This document shows positions 1 to 10,900 of a stretch of 64,000 bases of DNA, piece by piece; the stretch's first letter is position 1; the number at the start of each line of letters is the position of its first letter. Location of the stretch: positions 535,655 to 599,654 of the forward strand of contig JXTB01000180.1 of NCBI GenBank assembly GCA_002914805.1, written 5' to 3'. This DNA is from Parasponia andersonii (lineage: Eukaryota; Streptophyta; Magnoliopsida; Rosales; Cannabaceae). The translations under genes were made by a program, and so were the position numbers. The notes below the pieces were generated by a model. It was not told the origin of the DNA and ran no database searches. It was given only the letters and a program-made list of their open reading frames with translations.

Positions 1-158
1 TCAATCTAAAAGGTTTTTTTTTTTTTTAACTTATGAGTAAGTATTTTTTTAGCCAATATAACGAAATGTACGAAAAAATGTACATTATTAATATTCTATA
101 CTTACTAAATTTTCACTTCCAAATTAATACCTATCCACGAGGTAAAAAAAAAAATGCC

Positions 159-161
<3 letters not shown>

Positions 162-201
<40 letters not shown>
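162..201. repeat. (AT)n microsatellite
   Basis: An uninterrupted run of about 20 AT dinucleotides. It is the first of several long AT tracts in this window and has no coding meaning. Confidence 0.95.
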
Positions 202-204
<3 letters not shown>

Positions 205-242
205 ATGAAGAGGAACCGTGGAACACGAAAAATCTCCCGTAA

Positions 243-1360
243 AGACAAACTTAAGACCTGGGTGGTGTAAAATTTATCTACTCCGTACCCTTTTGACTTG
301 ATACCTTGTTTTGGGCATTTGGCTTAAGGTACGTTAACTAGCCTGTTTCTCCAAATTGTGTTATGGGTTAATCTAAATGCTGATGGAGAGATTTTAAAGT
401 AAAATAAAAGTAGATCTAGGAGCCTTTAATTCAGATTGGTAAATATATATGATATTGTTATATCCCTTCTTTTATTAAATCTTCTGGTCAATTTTTGTTA
501 ATGGTAAAACATTTTTGAATGCATGTACATGTTTTGATGATAAATTAAGAATTTGCCTCAAAAACTTATGTATGTTATGGCTGTGTTAAATAATGGAGGT
601 GTATTTTCATTCTGATATTTTGGGATTCTAAACACAAATCTAGGACTTGATTCTTTGTGGTTTAATTAGAATGTTGACTTGCTCACTCTTCTCCTCATTT
701 AATTCCCAAAACTGGCTATTAGAGAATTGATATGTCATGGGACCCATTTATAGTTGAGAATTTCCTTCAGTTTCATAATGTGTGGCAGAGTGTTCGACTT
801 TATGAATTACATGTTTGGGACTTGTTGATATGGATGTCTATAATTTTAATTTACAATGGAGGATTTGGATGTATGGAGTCTTTCATATGTTGATGGTGGC
901 TTATTACTGGGCAGTGATGTGGATTATATATACGGACCATGTCGATCTCTTTAGATTTCATTCACAGGAAAAGTGTTGTCCTTATGTTTCAATTCTTATC
1001 AGGCAGAACACAGACATTGATCTTTTTCATTTCCTTTTTATCACAGTGAAATATTTGTTTCGTTTTAGCTGTGAGGAAAATAGAGATGATGGTGTATGCA
1101 TATAATATACATTGAAATTATTTCTAGATTGAGAACACGACATTTCATCTAATCATCCAGATCCTTTCTAGGCAAATATGTCGGCTGTTCCACCAACAAC
1201 TGCTGCTGAACTTGGGAACTCACCTAAAATTGATTGAAAGTTAAAGTATCTGTGTTGGAGCGGTTTCCATCAGCTATCCACGTGTCTCTGAACTGCTGGT
1301 GTTGTATCCTCTAACTGTCCACATCCTTGCTATCCCAAAGAGCATCTGACTTCAAACAGG
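243..1360. other. AT-rich stretch, no secure gene; possible last exon of an upstream gene
   Basis: No long conserved reading frame is visible. One weak possibility is a terminal coding exon on the plus strand. A pyrimidine-rich acceptor (cctttctag, ending near 1170) is followed by an open frame reading ANMSAVPPTTAAELGNSPKI, then D and a stop near 1237. I do not recognise this tail and cannot connect it to an upstream exon, so no gene is called. The 96-residue open frame at 815-1105 has no recognisable domain and looks like chance. Confidence 0.3.
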
Positions 1361-1884
1361 GTCAGAGAGGCGGGGGTGGCCACCTGCAAAGACTTTCCGA
1401 TGCTTAAGTCAGATATTTACCCCTGAGATTGAGTAGCAAAGATTCAATTTTTCTCAGTATGAGTATGTCTTTTTTCTTCCTTATAAACTTTTAAATGTTT
1501 CTTTTTGTATGCGTATATGCCTCTTCTTGGGGACGCACGGCTCATATATATATAGTCCTGAAATTGTGAACCTCCTGATTCTCAATCTCAGGACCGAGTA
1601 CCTTTTTCCTCAAGACTTTCTCCAGAGGTCACAGGCCGAGATTACCGTGATCCCCCCTGCACCGCTGTAGCCTAGTTTCCGCTATCCCCTATGGCTCGAG
1701 TCTGTCAAGGGCGAGATTTGGACAAATCGCCATTCTGTCAGAACGGCTTGCCCCCTGCGCACACCTACTCAAGATCGCATTAAATGTTCTGTCTGGGTCT
1801 AGAGCAGTGAGTTGCTTTCCATTGTATTCTGGTGGAAGACCCTTGGGGCTTCCGACCCCCAGCTGTCGAGGTAAGAATCAGACT

Positions 1885-1922
1885 GGGCCGAGTCCATCCA
1901 GGGTCTGGGATGGGCTCGGCCC
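1885..1922. repeat. Hairpin, 15-bp arms
   Basis: The arm gggccgagtccatcc (1885-1899) is the reverse complement of 1908-1922 except for one mismatch, with an 8-base spacer between. It lies about 360 bp upstream of the TATA-like box of the transposon-type gene. Confidence 0.8.
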
Positions 1923-1946
1923 TAACCTCGGATAGCCCAATTGCCG

Positions 1947-1960
1947 ACGTGGTACCACGT
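1947..1960. repeat. 14-bp perfect palindrome
   Basis: The sequence acgtggtaccacgt equals its own reverse complement. It contains two ACGT cores of the kind bound by plant bZIP and bHLH factors, arranged back to back. It sits in the GC-rich leader of the transposon-type gene. Function is inferred only from the motif. Confidence 0.7.
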
Positions 1961-2086
1961 GCGACTCGCGTGGCCTTTAACTAGTCACTCTCGACACATG
2001 TTGGATGGTGGGCCCCGTTTGTGACCTGTTCTACCACTTAATCGTCCACGTGATATATGATTTGGGAACGGGTCCCACAACTGCCC

Positions 2087-2128
2087 ATTTCCCTACTTGA
2101 TGGATTCGTATCCATCAAGTGGGGAAAT
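2087..2128. repeat. Long hairpin, 19-bp arms with 4-base loop
   Basis: The left arm 2087-2105 and right arm 2110-2128 are complementary at 18 of 19 positions around the loop tcgt. Partial complementarity continues outside. The structure lies about 160 bp upstream of the TATA-like box. It could be a regulatory hairpin or a small inverted repeat belonging to the transposon. Confidence 0.85.
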
Positions 2129-2285
2129 CGTTTCTCCGTTCTTCCAATTTGAGGGATACACGTGGCTCCCCATTGCCGACGCGGAGGCACGCCATCCCAT
2201 GTCACAAAATTTTTTAAATTTCGAAGTTCCAACTGTTCGGTCTCCTTTGATCTTCCATTTTCCAGAAAAACTCTTCGACTCTCCC

Positions 2286-2295
2286 TCTATAAAAG
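2286..2295 (+). promoter_or_regulatory. TATA box of the transposon-type gene
   Basis: The string ctctataaaag is a textbook plant TATA box. It is about 130 bp before the start codon at 2417, leaving room for a leader of about 100 bases. Confidence 0.55.
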
Positions 2296-2416
2296 CTGCA
2301 TTTATGCTTATTTGCTACTTTGCTTAAATCTTCAATTATTCTAGCATCGTAAAATCTTAGGGTTTCCGACTTCCCCCTTTCTAGAGACTTTTACTTTTTC
2401 GATCGTATCCAAAACG

Positions 2417-5400
2417 ATGGCCTCGAATCAGGATCAGAAATTGCGCCTCGTCGTGGACTCGAAGTTGGATTTGCTGAGGAGACAGCTCTGCCTCCCCGGC
2501 AGAGTCACGCTACAAAGGGTTGAGGGCCCCACGGACTGGTATCTATGTCCCTCTGCCCCTGAGGGCTCTATTATTTTGGGAAGAAAACATCTGGAATGGC
2601 TGCGATTCCCTCTTCCTCCTCTGATCCACTAGTTCTTCGCTTTGACAGGGATCCACAAGATGTAGTTAAATATAAACGGGGTCATGATTCTGATGGGGCT
2701 CTCCGCCCTGTCAGTTCTTTATAACCTGTATATCGACCTGGAGGTGGTCTTTTATGCTTACAAACTCACCCTCATCCCCAAAAAGAGTTCCTACCCCACC
2801 TTTTACCTTCAACCGCTCCCGGGACGTCACATTTTCTGGGGCTTGCCGAGATCAGATAAGCAATGAGACTCCCACTCTAGGCTATACGCCGTTGGAGGGG
2901 TGTGGTGCTCCCCTTGGGTGAATGGAGAGCACTTCCAAATTCCCTCAGTTTTCTTGCAGAGTAAGTGTTAGGTCGTGATTTTCGGGTCTATGTTCTCCTC
3001 GTCTATTATTGCTCACGTTATTTTGTCTTGTGCAGCCTCTGCAGAAGAAAACAGGTTCGAGCCGCATTTGTCGGCGGGGCAGCTCAAAGGCCTGGAAAGG
3101 ATCGTCATCTTCGGATCTCCTGGGGACTGCCGACACATCCAGGCCACCCTCAACCCCCAGGTGATGAATATGATGCCTAGGATGGTCTCATACCTTCCCT
3201 TCCCTCTGGACACCTGGGTTATCACAAAGCACCTGCAGAGCCGACTTGATGCCTCTGCCCTGAACCAATTCCGCCGGTACGAGCACGATCGCATCGCCAT
3301 AGTGGGTCGTCAGGTTATGGCTTCAAGCCAGTTGGCGGGCTCTAACGACCTGGTGGCGCCGACTAGCCACGAGCTCGAAGAGGCTGTGAGGTTCGTGGCC
3401 GAAGAGTGCATCAGACTCTGTAGGGAGGAAGCCGTCGCCCCTAAGAGGGCTAGAGGTGGGTTCATTTTCGTATCTTTGAGCTTCGTCGATAGGGTTATGG
3501 TTGTGACCTAATTCTGTTATGACTTGTTCTTTACAGGTTCTGAGACGGGCCCATCGGCAGACCCCTCCCCCGTCAAGGGGGGACCGCTGGGCATAAGGCT
3601 CGCCCCAAGGCAACCGCTGGCCGTCATCTCGTGGTGCCTTCAGAGGATGAAGTGCCCGTGGTCCCCTGCTCCGATGCAGGCGGACCTCCAGGGGGGGAAA
3701 CATCGGCCACACGGGCGTATATGGCGAGGGGATACCCCTGAGTCTGCCCGGGGGGTTTGCTGCACCAACCTCGTCCACCCCCGACTCCGGTTCGAAGTCG
3801 GGTGCTGCTTGCCTCGGTGGGGAGATCGCCGAGCTCAGTGGGGAGGCTCGGAGGTTGAAATCTCGGATGTCTTCCCCTCCTCTGGCCCCAATAAAGTGGT
3901 GCCACGAGGTTGACTCATCTAAAGAAGAAAAAGGTCGGCGGACAGCGAATGACGACGGGGCCACGCTGACCCTTCTGAGGAAGAGAAGGTCCGTGCGCAG
4001 CGGCCCGTCAAGAGGGGATGCACCACCTCCCGCCGTCGCCGGCAGCGCTCTTAGCAGCACCCAGCTTTCCTCCATCCTTACCACTACTGCTTCGGGGGTG
4101 TGCCCAGTCGAGGGGGAGGGTCCCTCGCGGTTGGCAGGGTGGAGCCGCGTTCTGCGGGTGCGGACAACGCCCAAAAAGATAGTCCAGCCGCAGGACCCGA
4201 GCTCGAGGCACTCTCATTGGGGAACGTCGAGCTCATCGCTAGCCGTACCTTCACACAGGCTTGGCTCGTCTGGTTGTCTCTATACTTCTCAGCATCCTTG
4301 TTAGACGCTGACTCTTTTTTTTATTTATCTTGCAGCTAGACGCCATCCGGTCTTTCTATATCTCTTGCGTCAGGGCCCTGACCGAGGAGCTGAACTCCCG
4401 CTCTGCACTGGCCGAGCGCAGCGAGGCTGCCCTTGCCGAGTGGAGGACTGACTTTGATTTATATCGGAGCCTCGATGAGGCGAGGGTCAGCAGCGCGGTG
4501 GCTCACGCCCTGAGTGTCGAGAGGGTCAGACGCGAGGAGCTAGCTATGAGACTGGCCGAAGTAGAGGCCGTTGGGCTTGCTCAATCTGAGGCTGCCAGAT
4601 TAGCCCAAAACGAGCTTAAGGTCAAGGAGCAAGAGCTGTAGAGCACTAGGGCAGAGATGTGGTTGGCCTTTCTCGCTCGCGATAAGGCCGTTGATGATGC
4701 TAAAGAAGCAAGGAAGCCGAAGCCAAAGCCAAACTGGAGGCCCATTCTCTACAACGCAGACTCGACCGGTCGAACGAGGTAAGCCGACATCTTTACTTGG
4801 ACCACGTAAAATTGATGGGGGCTTAAGTAGAGTTGTCTCGCAAGCACGGTGAAGACCTTGCTGATATTAATGCTCTTTTGGTCGACTTGTCACAGCAGCA
4901 GGCAAAGCTGAGGCTGACGGTGCTGAGGGATAGATTAGCGGACGCGGAAAAACTAAAAATGAGGTATCAGAGGCAGGTGGATGTCCTTTCTACGGAAAGT
5001 TACAGGTCTGGCTGGGAGAATAGGGAATTCGAAGGCCAAGCTGAGATAGTAACGCCAGACCAGTTTGACGAGCAGAAAGGCACCGAGAGAGATCACTATT
5101 CCGTCAAGTACTACATGCAGCAGCTTGGGGATAGGATCAACATCGCGTACCCCACTGACGTGCTGAAGATGCTTGCTGTGGAAAAGGACGGGCCCTCTGC
5201 ATCTGCCTCTGTTGCCAAAGAGCTTATCCCTGTTTCCGGTCCGCCAGATCAAACTTCGGAAGTCCCTGGCGGTCAGCCTGGTCTTGGGGTCTTAACTGGT
5301 GAGGGGTTTGGTACGATCATTTTATCCAGCGATGAATCCTACCCTGGTACGCCACCCCCCACCGAGGCTGGTCCAAGCACCGGAACTGACTGTGCTCCCC

Positions 5401-5907
5401 TGGCCAGAGGTAATTAGGGTCCCTAATTTTGTACATTTGTAAAGTTAACCCTCGTTGTAACCGTCTGTATAAATAATAAGAACAGTGCAATTCTCCTTAG
5501 TCTATTTTCTTTTTCTTTATTAACCGCGTCTGGGGTAAAGTTGACCCTTGTTGTAACCGTCTTGAATCGGTCGTACTTGATTTCGAGTTATTAGTAAGTC
5601 CTCCTCGAGCTATAATCGACAAGATTAGTTCCAGAATAGGGATGTTAGCTCTGGCCCATCCAGTTCTAAGGAGATATAACTTCTGTTATAACTTTTCTTG
5701 ACAGAGTTCGACCCGCGCGTGTGGCTGGACTTCTTTGACCCCAAATGGGACCGTGCTCAGAATCAGCTCCAGGGGCTTGTTAATCACTGTCTAGATCCGT
5801 CGCTGCAAAGGAAGAGGCCCGGGCTCGGCTCTCATCGGGAGCAGACTGGGCGTTACCACTCTGACGTGTCTCTGCGAGTCCACCCAAGACCCGCTTCTTG
5901 CAGATAG
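2417..5907 (+). pseudogene. Degraded 'putative gypsy type transposon' gene with C-terminal coiled coil
   Basis: An intron-containing, decayed transposon-derived gene. The N-terminal frame begins MASNQDQKLRLV at 2417 and contains EWLRFPLPPLIH. Past a stop it continues as SYPTFYLQPLPGRHIFWGLP near 2793-2850. This pattern (LPLPPF, then a YxxP..GW..G block) is typical of the plant domain annotated as putative gypsy type transposon (Transposase_28). Later blocks are 3034-3453 (EENRFEPHLSAGQLKGLERI onward) and an Ala/Glu/Arg-rich coiled coil at 4336-4641 and 4833-5417. Splice-like signals separate the blocks: donor near 2960 with acceptor ending 3033; donor near 3454 with acceptor near 3536; acceptor ending 4335; donor near 4780; donor near 5407 with acceptor near 5704. 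In-frame stops (for example after LIH at 2630) show decay. GC content is well above the surroundings. No flanking LTR pair was found, so the element class is uncertain. Confidence 0.6.
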
Positions 5908-5969
5908 AACTTTTGGGTGCGCGTCCCCGTCGATCGTTCCTTTTGTATTTTTTTTGAAATAATAAACAA

Positions 5970-6400
5970 GGCCCGATTTTAACTCCTATCTTAGTGCCTG
6001 GTGCGTGTATAATAAAATGCTGTCAGGGGAGGGTCTGCTTCCGATGGGTAGACCCATACCCCTTTAACCTTTCCTCTGCATGCGGCTAAAACTTTCTCTG
6101 GATGGGGTCTACAGGGCCCGATTTTAACTTCTGTCTTAGTGCCTAGTGCGTGCATAATAAAATGCTGTCAGGAGAGGGTCTGTCTGCTTCCAATGGGTAG
6201 ACCCAGACCCCTTTAACCTTTCCTCTGCATGCGGATAAAACTTTGTCTGGATGGGGTCTACAGGGTCTGATTTTAACTTCTGTCTTAGTGCCTAGTGCGT
6301 GCATAATAAAATGCTGTCAGGGGAGGGTCTGTTTCCAATTGGTAGACCCAGACCCCTTTAACCTTTCCTCTGTACGCGGCTAAAACTTTGTCTGGATGGG
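5970..6400 (+). repeat. Tandem array A1: about 147-bp units
   Basis: Units begin near 5970, 6115 and 6264 with ggcccgattttaac or a variant, giving periods of 145 and 149 bp. Each unit appears to be made of two diverged halves of about 73 bp; both halves contain a gggtct start and a 'taaaa..' segment. The array starts directly after the last block of the transposon-type gene. Confidence 0.85.
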
Positions 6401-6655
6401 ATCTACTTCCAACGGGTAGACCCTAACCTCTCCAACCTTTGCTTTGCGTGCTGCTAAAATATTGTCTGGGAGGGTCCGCTTCTAACGGGTAGACCCTGAT
6501 CTCTCCAACCTTTGCTTTGCGTGCAGCTAAAATGTTGTCTGGGAGGGTCATTTTCCAACGGGTAGACCCTGACCTCTCCAACCTTTGCTTTGCGTGCCGC
6601 TAAAATGTTATCTGGGAGGGTCCTCTTCTAACGGGTAAACCCTGACCCGTGCTTT
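6401..6655 (+). repeat. Tandem array A2: 73-bp units
   Basis: The phrase aacgggtagaccct or a close variant starts at 6411, 6484, 6557 and 6630, an exact 73-bp period. The unit resembles one half of the 147-bp units before it, so the two arrays form a simple higher-order series. Confidence 0.9.
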
Positions 6656-7165
6656 CCTTCTTCGTACATTTTCTCGGGCCATCGGTATGGATTTTTATTG
6701 CACGATGTGATTCCCATAGTACGATCGTTTTCGAGGTCTATTGGCAGGTTCTTGGTTGCGTAGCTCTTTCCTCTTCGTACGTTTTCTCGGGCCATCGGCA
6801 AGAATTTTATTGTACAATGTGGCTCCCATAGTACGATCATTTTTGAGGTCTGCCGGTAAGTTTTTGGTTGTGCGGCTCTTTCCTCTTCGTACGTTTTCTC
6901 GTGTTCGTCGACAAGCGACGTGATTCCCATAGTACGATCGATTTTGAGATCTGCTGGTAAGTTTATAGTTGTGCAGCTCTTTCCTCTTCGCACATTTTCT
7001 CGGGTCGTCGACAAGCGACGTGATCCCCATAGTACGATCGATTTTGAGGTCTGCTAGCAAGTTTTTGGTTGCGTAGCTCTTTCCTCTTCGTACGTTTTTT
7101 CGAGTCGTCGACAAACGACGTGATCTACATAATACGATCGATTGTGAGTTCTGCTGGCAAGTTTT
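6656..7165 (+). repeat. Tandem array B: 100-112-bp units
   Basis: The phrase ctcttcgtacgttttctcg or a variant recurs near 6659, 6771, 6883, 6984 and 7084. Periods are about 112, 112, 101 and 100 bp; the shorter units have lost about 11 bp. Within each unit, catagtacgatcg is conserved. The unit is not obviously related to array A, yet it abuts that array with no gap. Long minus-strand open frames here are by-products of the repeat. Confidence 0.9.
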
Positions 7166-7830
7166 TACCATATCCTATATAAGATAGGTATAACATTCTC
7201 CTCTCCTTGTATAATTTACATCCTCATAAATTCAAAGGTGTTACACTTACCTTTACCACTTTAAACTTATAAATTTTCATTACATAACCCATAAATTCAT
7301 ATGAAACGAACAATCAAAGGGTTCAAATAATAAAAAAAGAAAAAAAGAATAATGCACGTCAATTTCAAAGCTTTACTACATTTTCTTTTTATCTCTTCTC
7401 AATTTTAGAAGTGTAATGCTATGCTAAATATTTTAGGGACAAATTTTCCTAATTTTAGCCAAGTATTACAGTTTCCCCTGAAATGATTGAATTTGGCGCA
7501 TTTTACTGTAAAAGTAGTAGTCCCACTTTTATCTCTAAAAAAGGCATATTAAGCTGTAAATTGTCAAGTGTGCTTGAAATTTGAAATTGAGGAAGCAATA
7601 GAGGATAACATACTCAAGAAGATAATATTGAGATAAAGTGATACTGTTTTTGCTAATTTTAAAACAAAATGTGCCAAAGTTAATTATCTCGCAACAAAAG
7701 GTAACACTTGGTAAAATTAAGGAATAGGGAATAACTTGTCCATATTTTCATCAACAGGCGTTACTTTAATATTCATATCTTTATTCCTATTAGAAAACAA
7801 GTGCAAATGTAATTTTCATATAAAAATTTT
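7166..7830. other. AT-rich spacer, no gene seen
   Basis: This stretch lies between the tandem arrays and the promoter of the unknown coiled-coil gene. It holds no convincing open frame, repeat or RNA gene. Confidence 0.6.
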
Positions 7831-7836
7831 TGTGAT

Positions 7837-7901
7837 GGCGGGGAAGATAACCCGACCCGATTTGTGATTCTCTTCCCGCCAAAATCCAGTAATTTCCCGC
7901 C
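7837..7901. promoter_or_regulatory. Cluster of three E2F-like sites
   Basis: Three close matches to the E2F/DP binding site lie within 65 bp. They are ggcggggaa at 7837-7845 (reverse orientation), ttcccgcc at 7873-7880 and tttcccgcc at 7893-7901. The last matches the plant consensus TTTSSCGC exactly. They are 92-156 bp upstream of the start codon at 7993. In plants such clusters mark genes switched on at G1/S. That this gene is regulated that way is inference. Confidence 0.65.
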
Positions 7902-7992
7902 ACAAAATAGCTGGTTATACCATCATTTCCCAACTTTTAGAGCCAAAATTCTCTCACATCATTCTCTCTCTCTCTCTCCTTGGAAAGCATCC

Positions 7993-10900
7993 ATGGATGC
8001 CAACCCAGTTTCGGAGAAGCGGAAGCGAGTCTTTTCCTCCTTGATCCACACCACGATCGGCATATTCACCGGAAGCAATGGCTCCGATGGTCATGGTGCT
8101 ATTCTCGATTCCACTTGCACGAGGAGCCCAGAAGCCACCCTTCGGCTCCCCGAATCGCCCCGCAAAAGACCGAGGCCGAGATTTCCGGATCCGGCTATTT
8201 CCGGGGTGGATGTGCTCTTGAACGATGGGGTTAAGGATCTCCGCTCCCGACGGGTTTTCTCTCCGAGCTCCGAGCTGTCTAAGGAAATCATTGGCCGGAA
8301 GTTAGGCGCCGAGTTCGATTGCGACGAATCGGAGGACGATGCGAGGACGGCGAAGAAGGAAGGGCTTGAGAGTATTGATGAGAAGAATGCTACGGAGAGT
8401 GAACAGAATGGGGAAGTGGATCAGGGTTTTGAGTGTGAAGCCCAGAAATTCAAAAATGGGAGCCGTGGTTCGGAGATGATCGAGGGTTTGAATGGAGAAC
8501 CAGTACGGACAGCGCCTCATGATGCTAAGATGTCTGCTGATTCTGGGGTTGGAGAGAAATTTGGGAATGGAGTGGAAGGTTTTGTGGAAAATCCCTCGAA
8601 TGGAAATTCTCAAAGGATTGAGTCTGATTCCAAGACCAAAGTGGTAAGCTCTTCTCACCTCCTTGTGAAGTTTTCATTTCTGTACGATTGATTGAGATCA
8701 ATGCTTTTTGTTGTGTTTTTGTGGTGTAAAATTGTAATGAGTTTTCATGTATTTTGGAGCATTTCAACGTTAATATCATGAACGCTATCTTAATGGAGCT
8801 GCATTTGATGTCAATGTCATACACTGACATAAGTTTCTTATTCTCAATCCTGTAAGATTTCTGCAAATGTGATATGGTTTTGGATTTTTTGAACAGTTTC
8901 TTAAACCATGTTCTCGAAGAAAAGTATTTAGAACTCCGGGTTCTTTCAGCTACAGAAGAATGCTACCATATCTGATGGACATATCAAAGGAGAATTCATG
9001 TAAGGCCTATTTACGATTACTTTTGTTCTCCTTTGGGGATTTTTGTACATAATGCTGTAATTTACTGCTGAAGAAAATGTTATGATGAGCTGAGGGTTTT
9101 AACTACTTGTATAGGTGAGCTAGAGATTAATCAGCGCCCAAAACTTAAAACGGGTTTGGAAGTAAAGAAACCCCAGGCTGCAAAGGCTTCTGAAAGTGAA
9201 GAAGCTTCAAAAGATAATATTGAGAAAGGCAGAGTCTCAATGGAATGTCTTCAAAATGGCGATTCTGAGCAAATGACTGCACTAGATTGTGCCACTGAGT
9301 CTTTTAACAGTCATAAGATAAAATTAGCATCTTCTGAGAAAGTTACTGAATTACCATCTCCATCTATGACGGAGGCTGAAAAGAGTTGGTCAAAGTCACT
9401 TGGGAATGGGCATATTCAAAATTATAAGTTGCGGCTTCCTAAGGAAGATCAGAAGTCGACCAACTTCGAACGTCAAATACCAATTGTTGTGGAAGATTTT
9501 CAGTGTGAAAAGGATAATGTAATTCACATATCTTGTGATGATGGCAAGCTCGTAGATAACTTAGACAATGTAGACAGTGGTGAGATCGATAGTAGATTTC
9601 CTTGCAAGGTTCAAGATGGAGACCTTTCGAATACCAGCTTGTCTTCTACTCCTGATGGCTTTAATTTGGGTAAAGGTAATGAACTTGGTCAGTGCTCTGA
9701 GGATTCGAGGCAGCCTGGGTGTGAATGGATGAAAGGACTTGATGTTATGCGTCCTCTTGAAGATCAGAAACTAAATCAACTGAATGATCAGAGTGTTGGA
9801 AATGATTGTGAGGTTGTGAAGCAAGTAAATCATCCGAATGAAGAATCTATCCAGATGACACCTCCAGATGCTGAGATCTTTGGTAAACAAGAGGTAGAAG
9901 GAAATAGCATTGATCGAGAAGACTATGTTCTGCGGAGCAAGGATCATTATCTTGGGAATCTATCGGATGGAATTAACCATATAAATGCTATCTTGGATTA
10001 TAATACTAGACACAACTCCAGTTCTAAGTGCAAAGGGGTAAGAAACCTTTGGAGCCTTTTAACTTCGTTCTGTTTTGAACGAGGAACTTCACTAGTAAGA
10101 TATGCTAAGTTTCAACATTTTTATGTTTGTTCTATTACTACTTGCTAGGAAGAGGTGGTATGTTGTTTCTTTAGAGATAGTTGTCAAGTGTGATCTTCAA
10201 GCTTTGTATTATGTATCATTTCAGCATTGTAAGTTCACTATCTCGTTTCAAACCAGGTTTTAAAGCCACGTTCACAATTGAAGTTGTTCAGAAGTCCTGG
10301 TTCATTCAGCTATAGAAGATTGCTTCCTTATCTCATGGATATTGCTAAAGATAATTCTGGTATCTTCCTTTGCCTTGTCTCTATCTCTATGCAATAAGTT
10401 TATAGTAATGTTTAATTTCAGCATTTATACAGGAAAGTAACTTTTCTTATGCTCCTATTTCTAGATGCTTCAGTAAATGGTCATGGCGCAAAGCCTGAGA
10501 GGGATTTGGAACAGCCATCACCGTGTACTTCCAACAATCCAGGGATTCCTTTGGATAAATCAAATGGTTTTGGGTTTAAAGAGAATCAGAAAAAAGATTC
10601 TGCTGCTCTACCACCCACTGCACTAACTGCTGTTAATGATTCATCTAACTATGAACCAAATCTTATATCTCCTGAACCTAGTTCTGAAATCAAAACATGC
10701 CATTCACAAAAGGAAGAGTCAGAGTCACTGCAAGTTAATGAGATTGTATCAGATGGACAGAGTGAATTGGAAACATCCCACGACCTTTTAAGTTTAACCC
10801 AGGATAGTGAATTGGGAACATCCCATGATCTTGTAAGCTCACCACAGGATACAGGAGGCTGCCCAGTCGTATCATTGTTCTCCAGTAATTGTGAATCTTC

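Noticed and set aside
815..1105. 96-codon open frame as a gene
   Set aside because: No domain, hydrophobic AT-driven composition and no splice context.
3323..4174. 283-codon minus-strand frame as a gene
   Set aside because: It is the antisense shadow of the GC-rich plus-strand transposon gene, with Arg/Pro-rich composition and no known domain.
6628..7171. 128- and 158-codon minus-strand frames as genes
   Set aside because: They are translations of the roughly 100-112-bp tandem repeat, which is why their peptide repeats every 35 residues or so.
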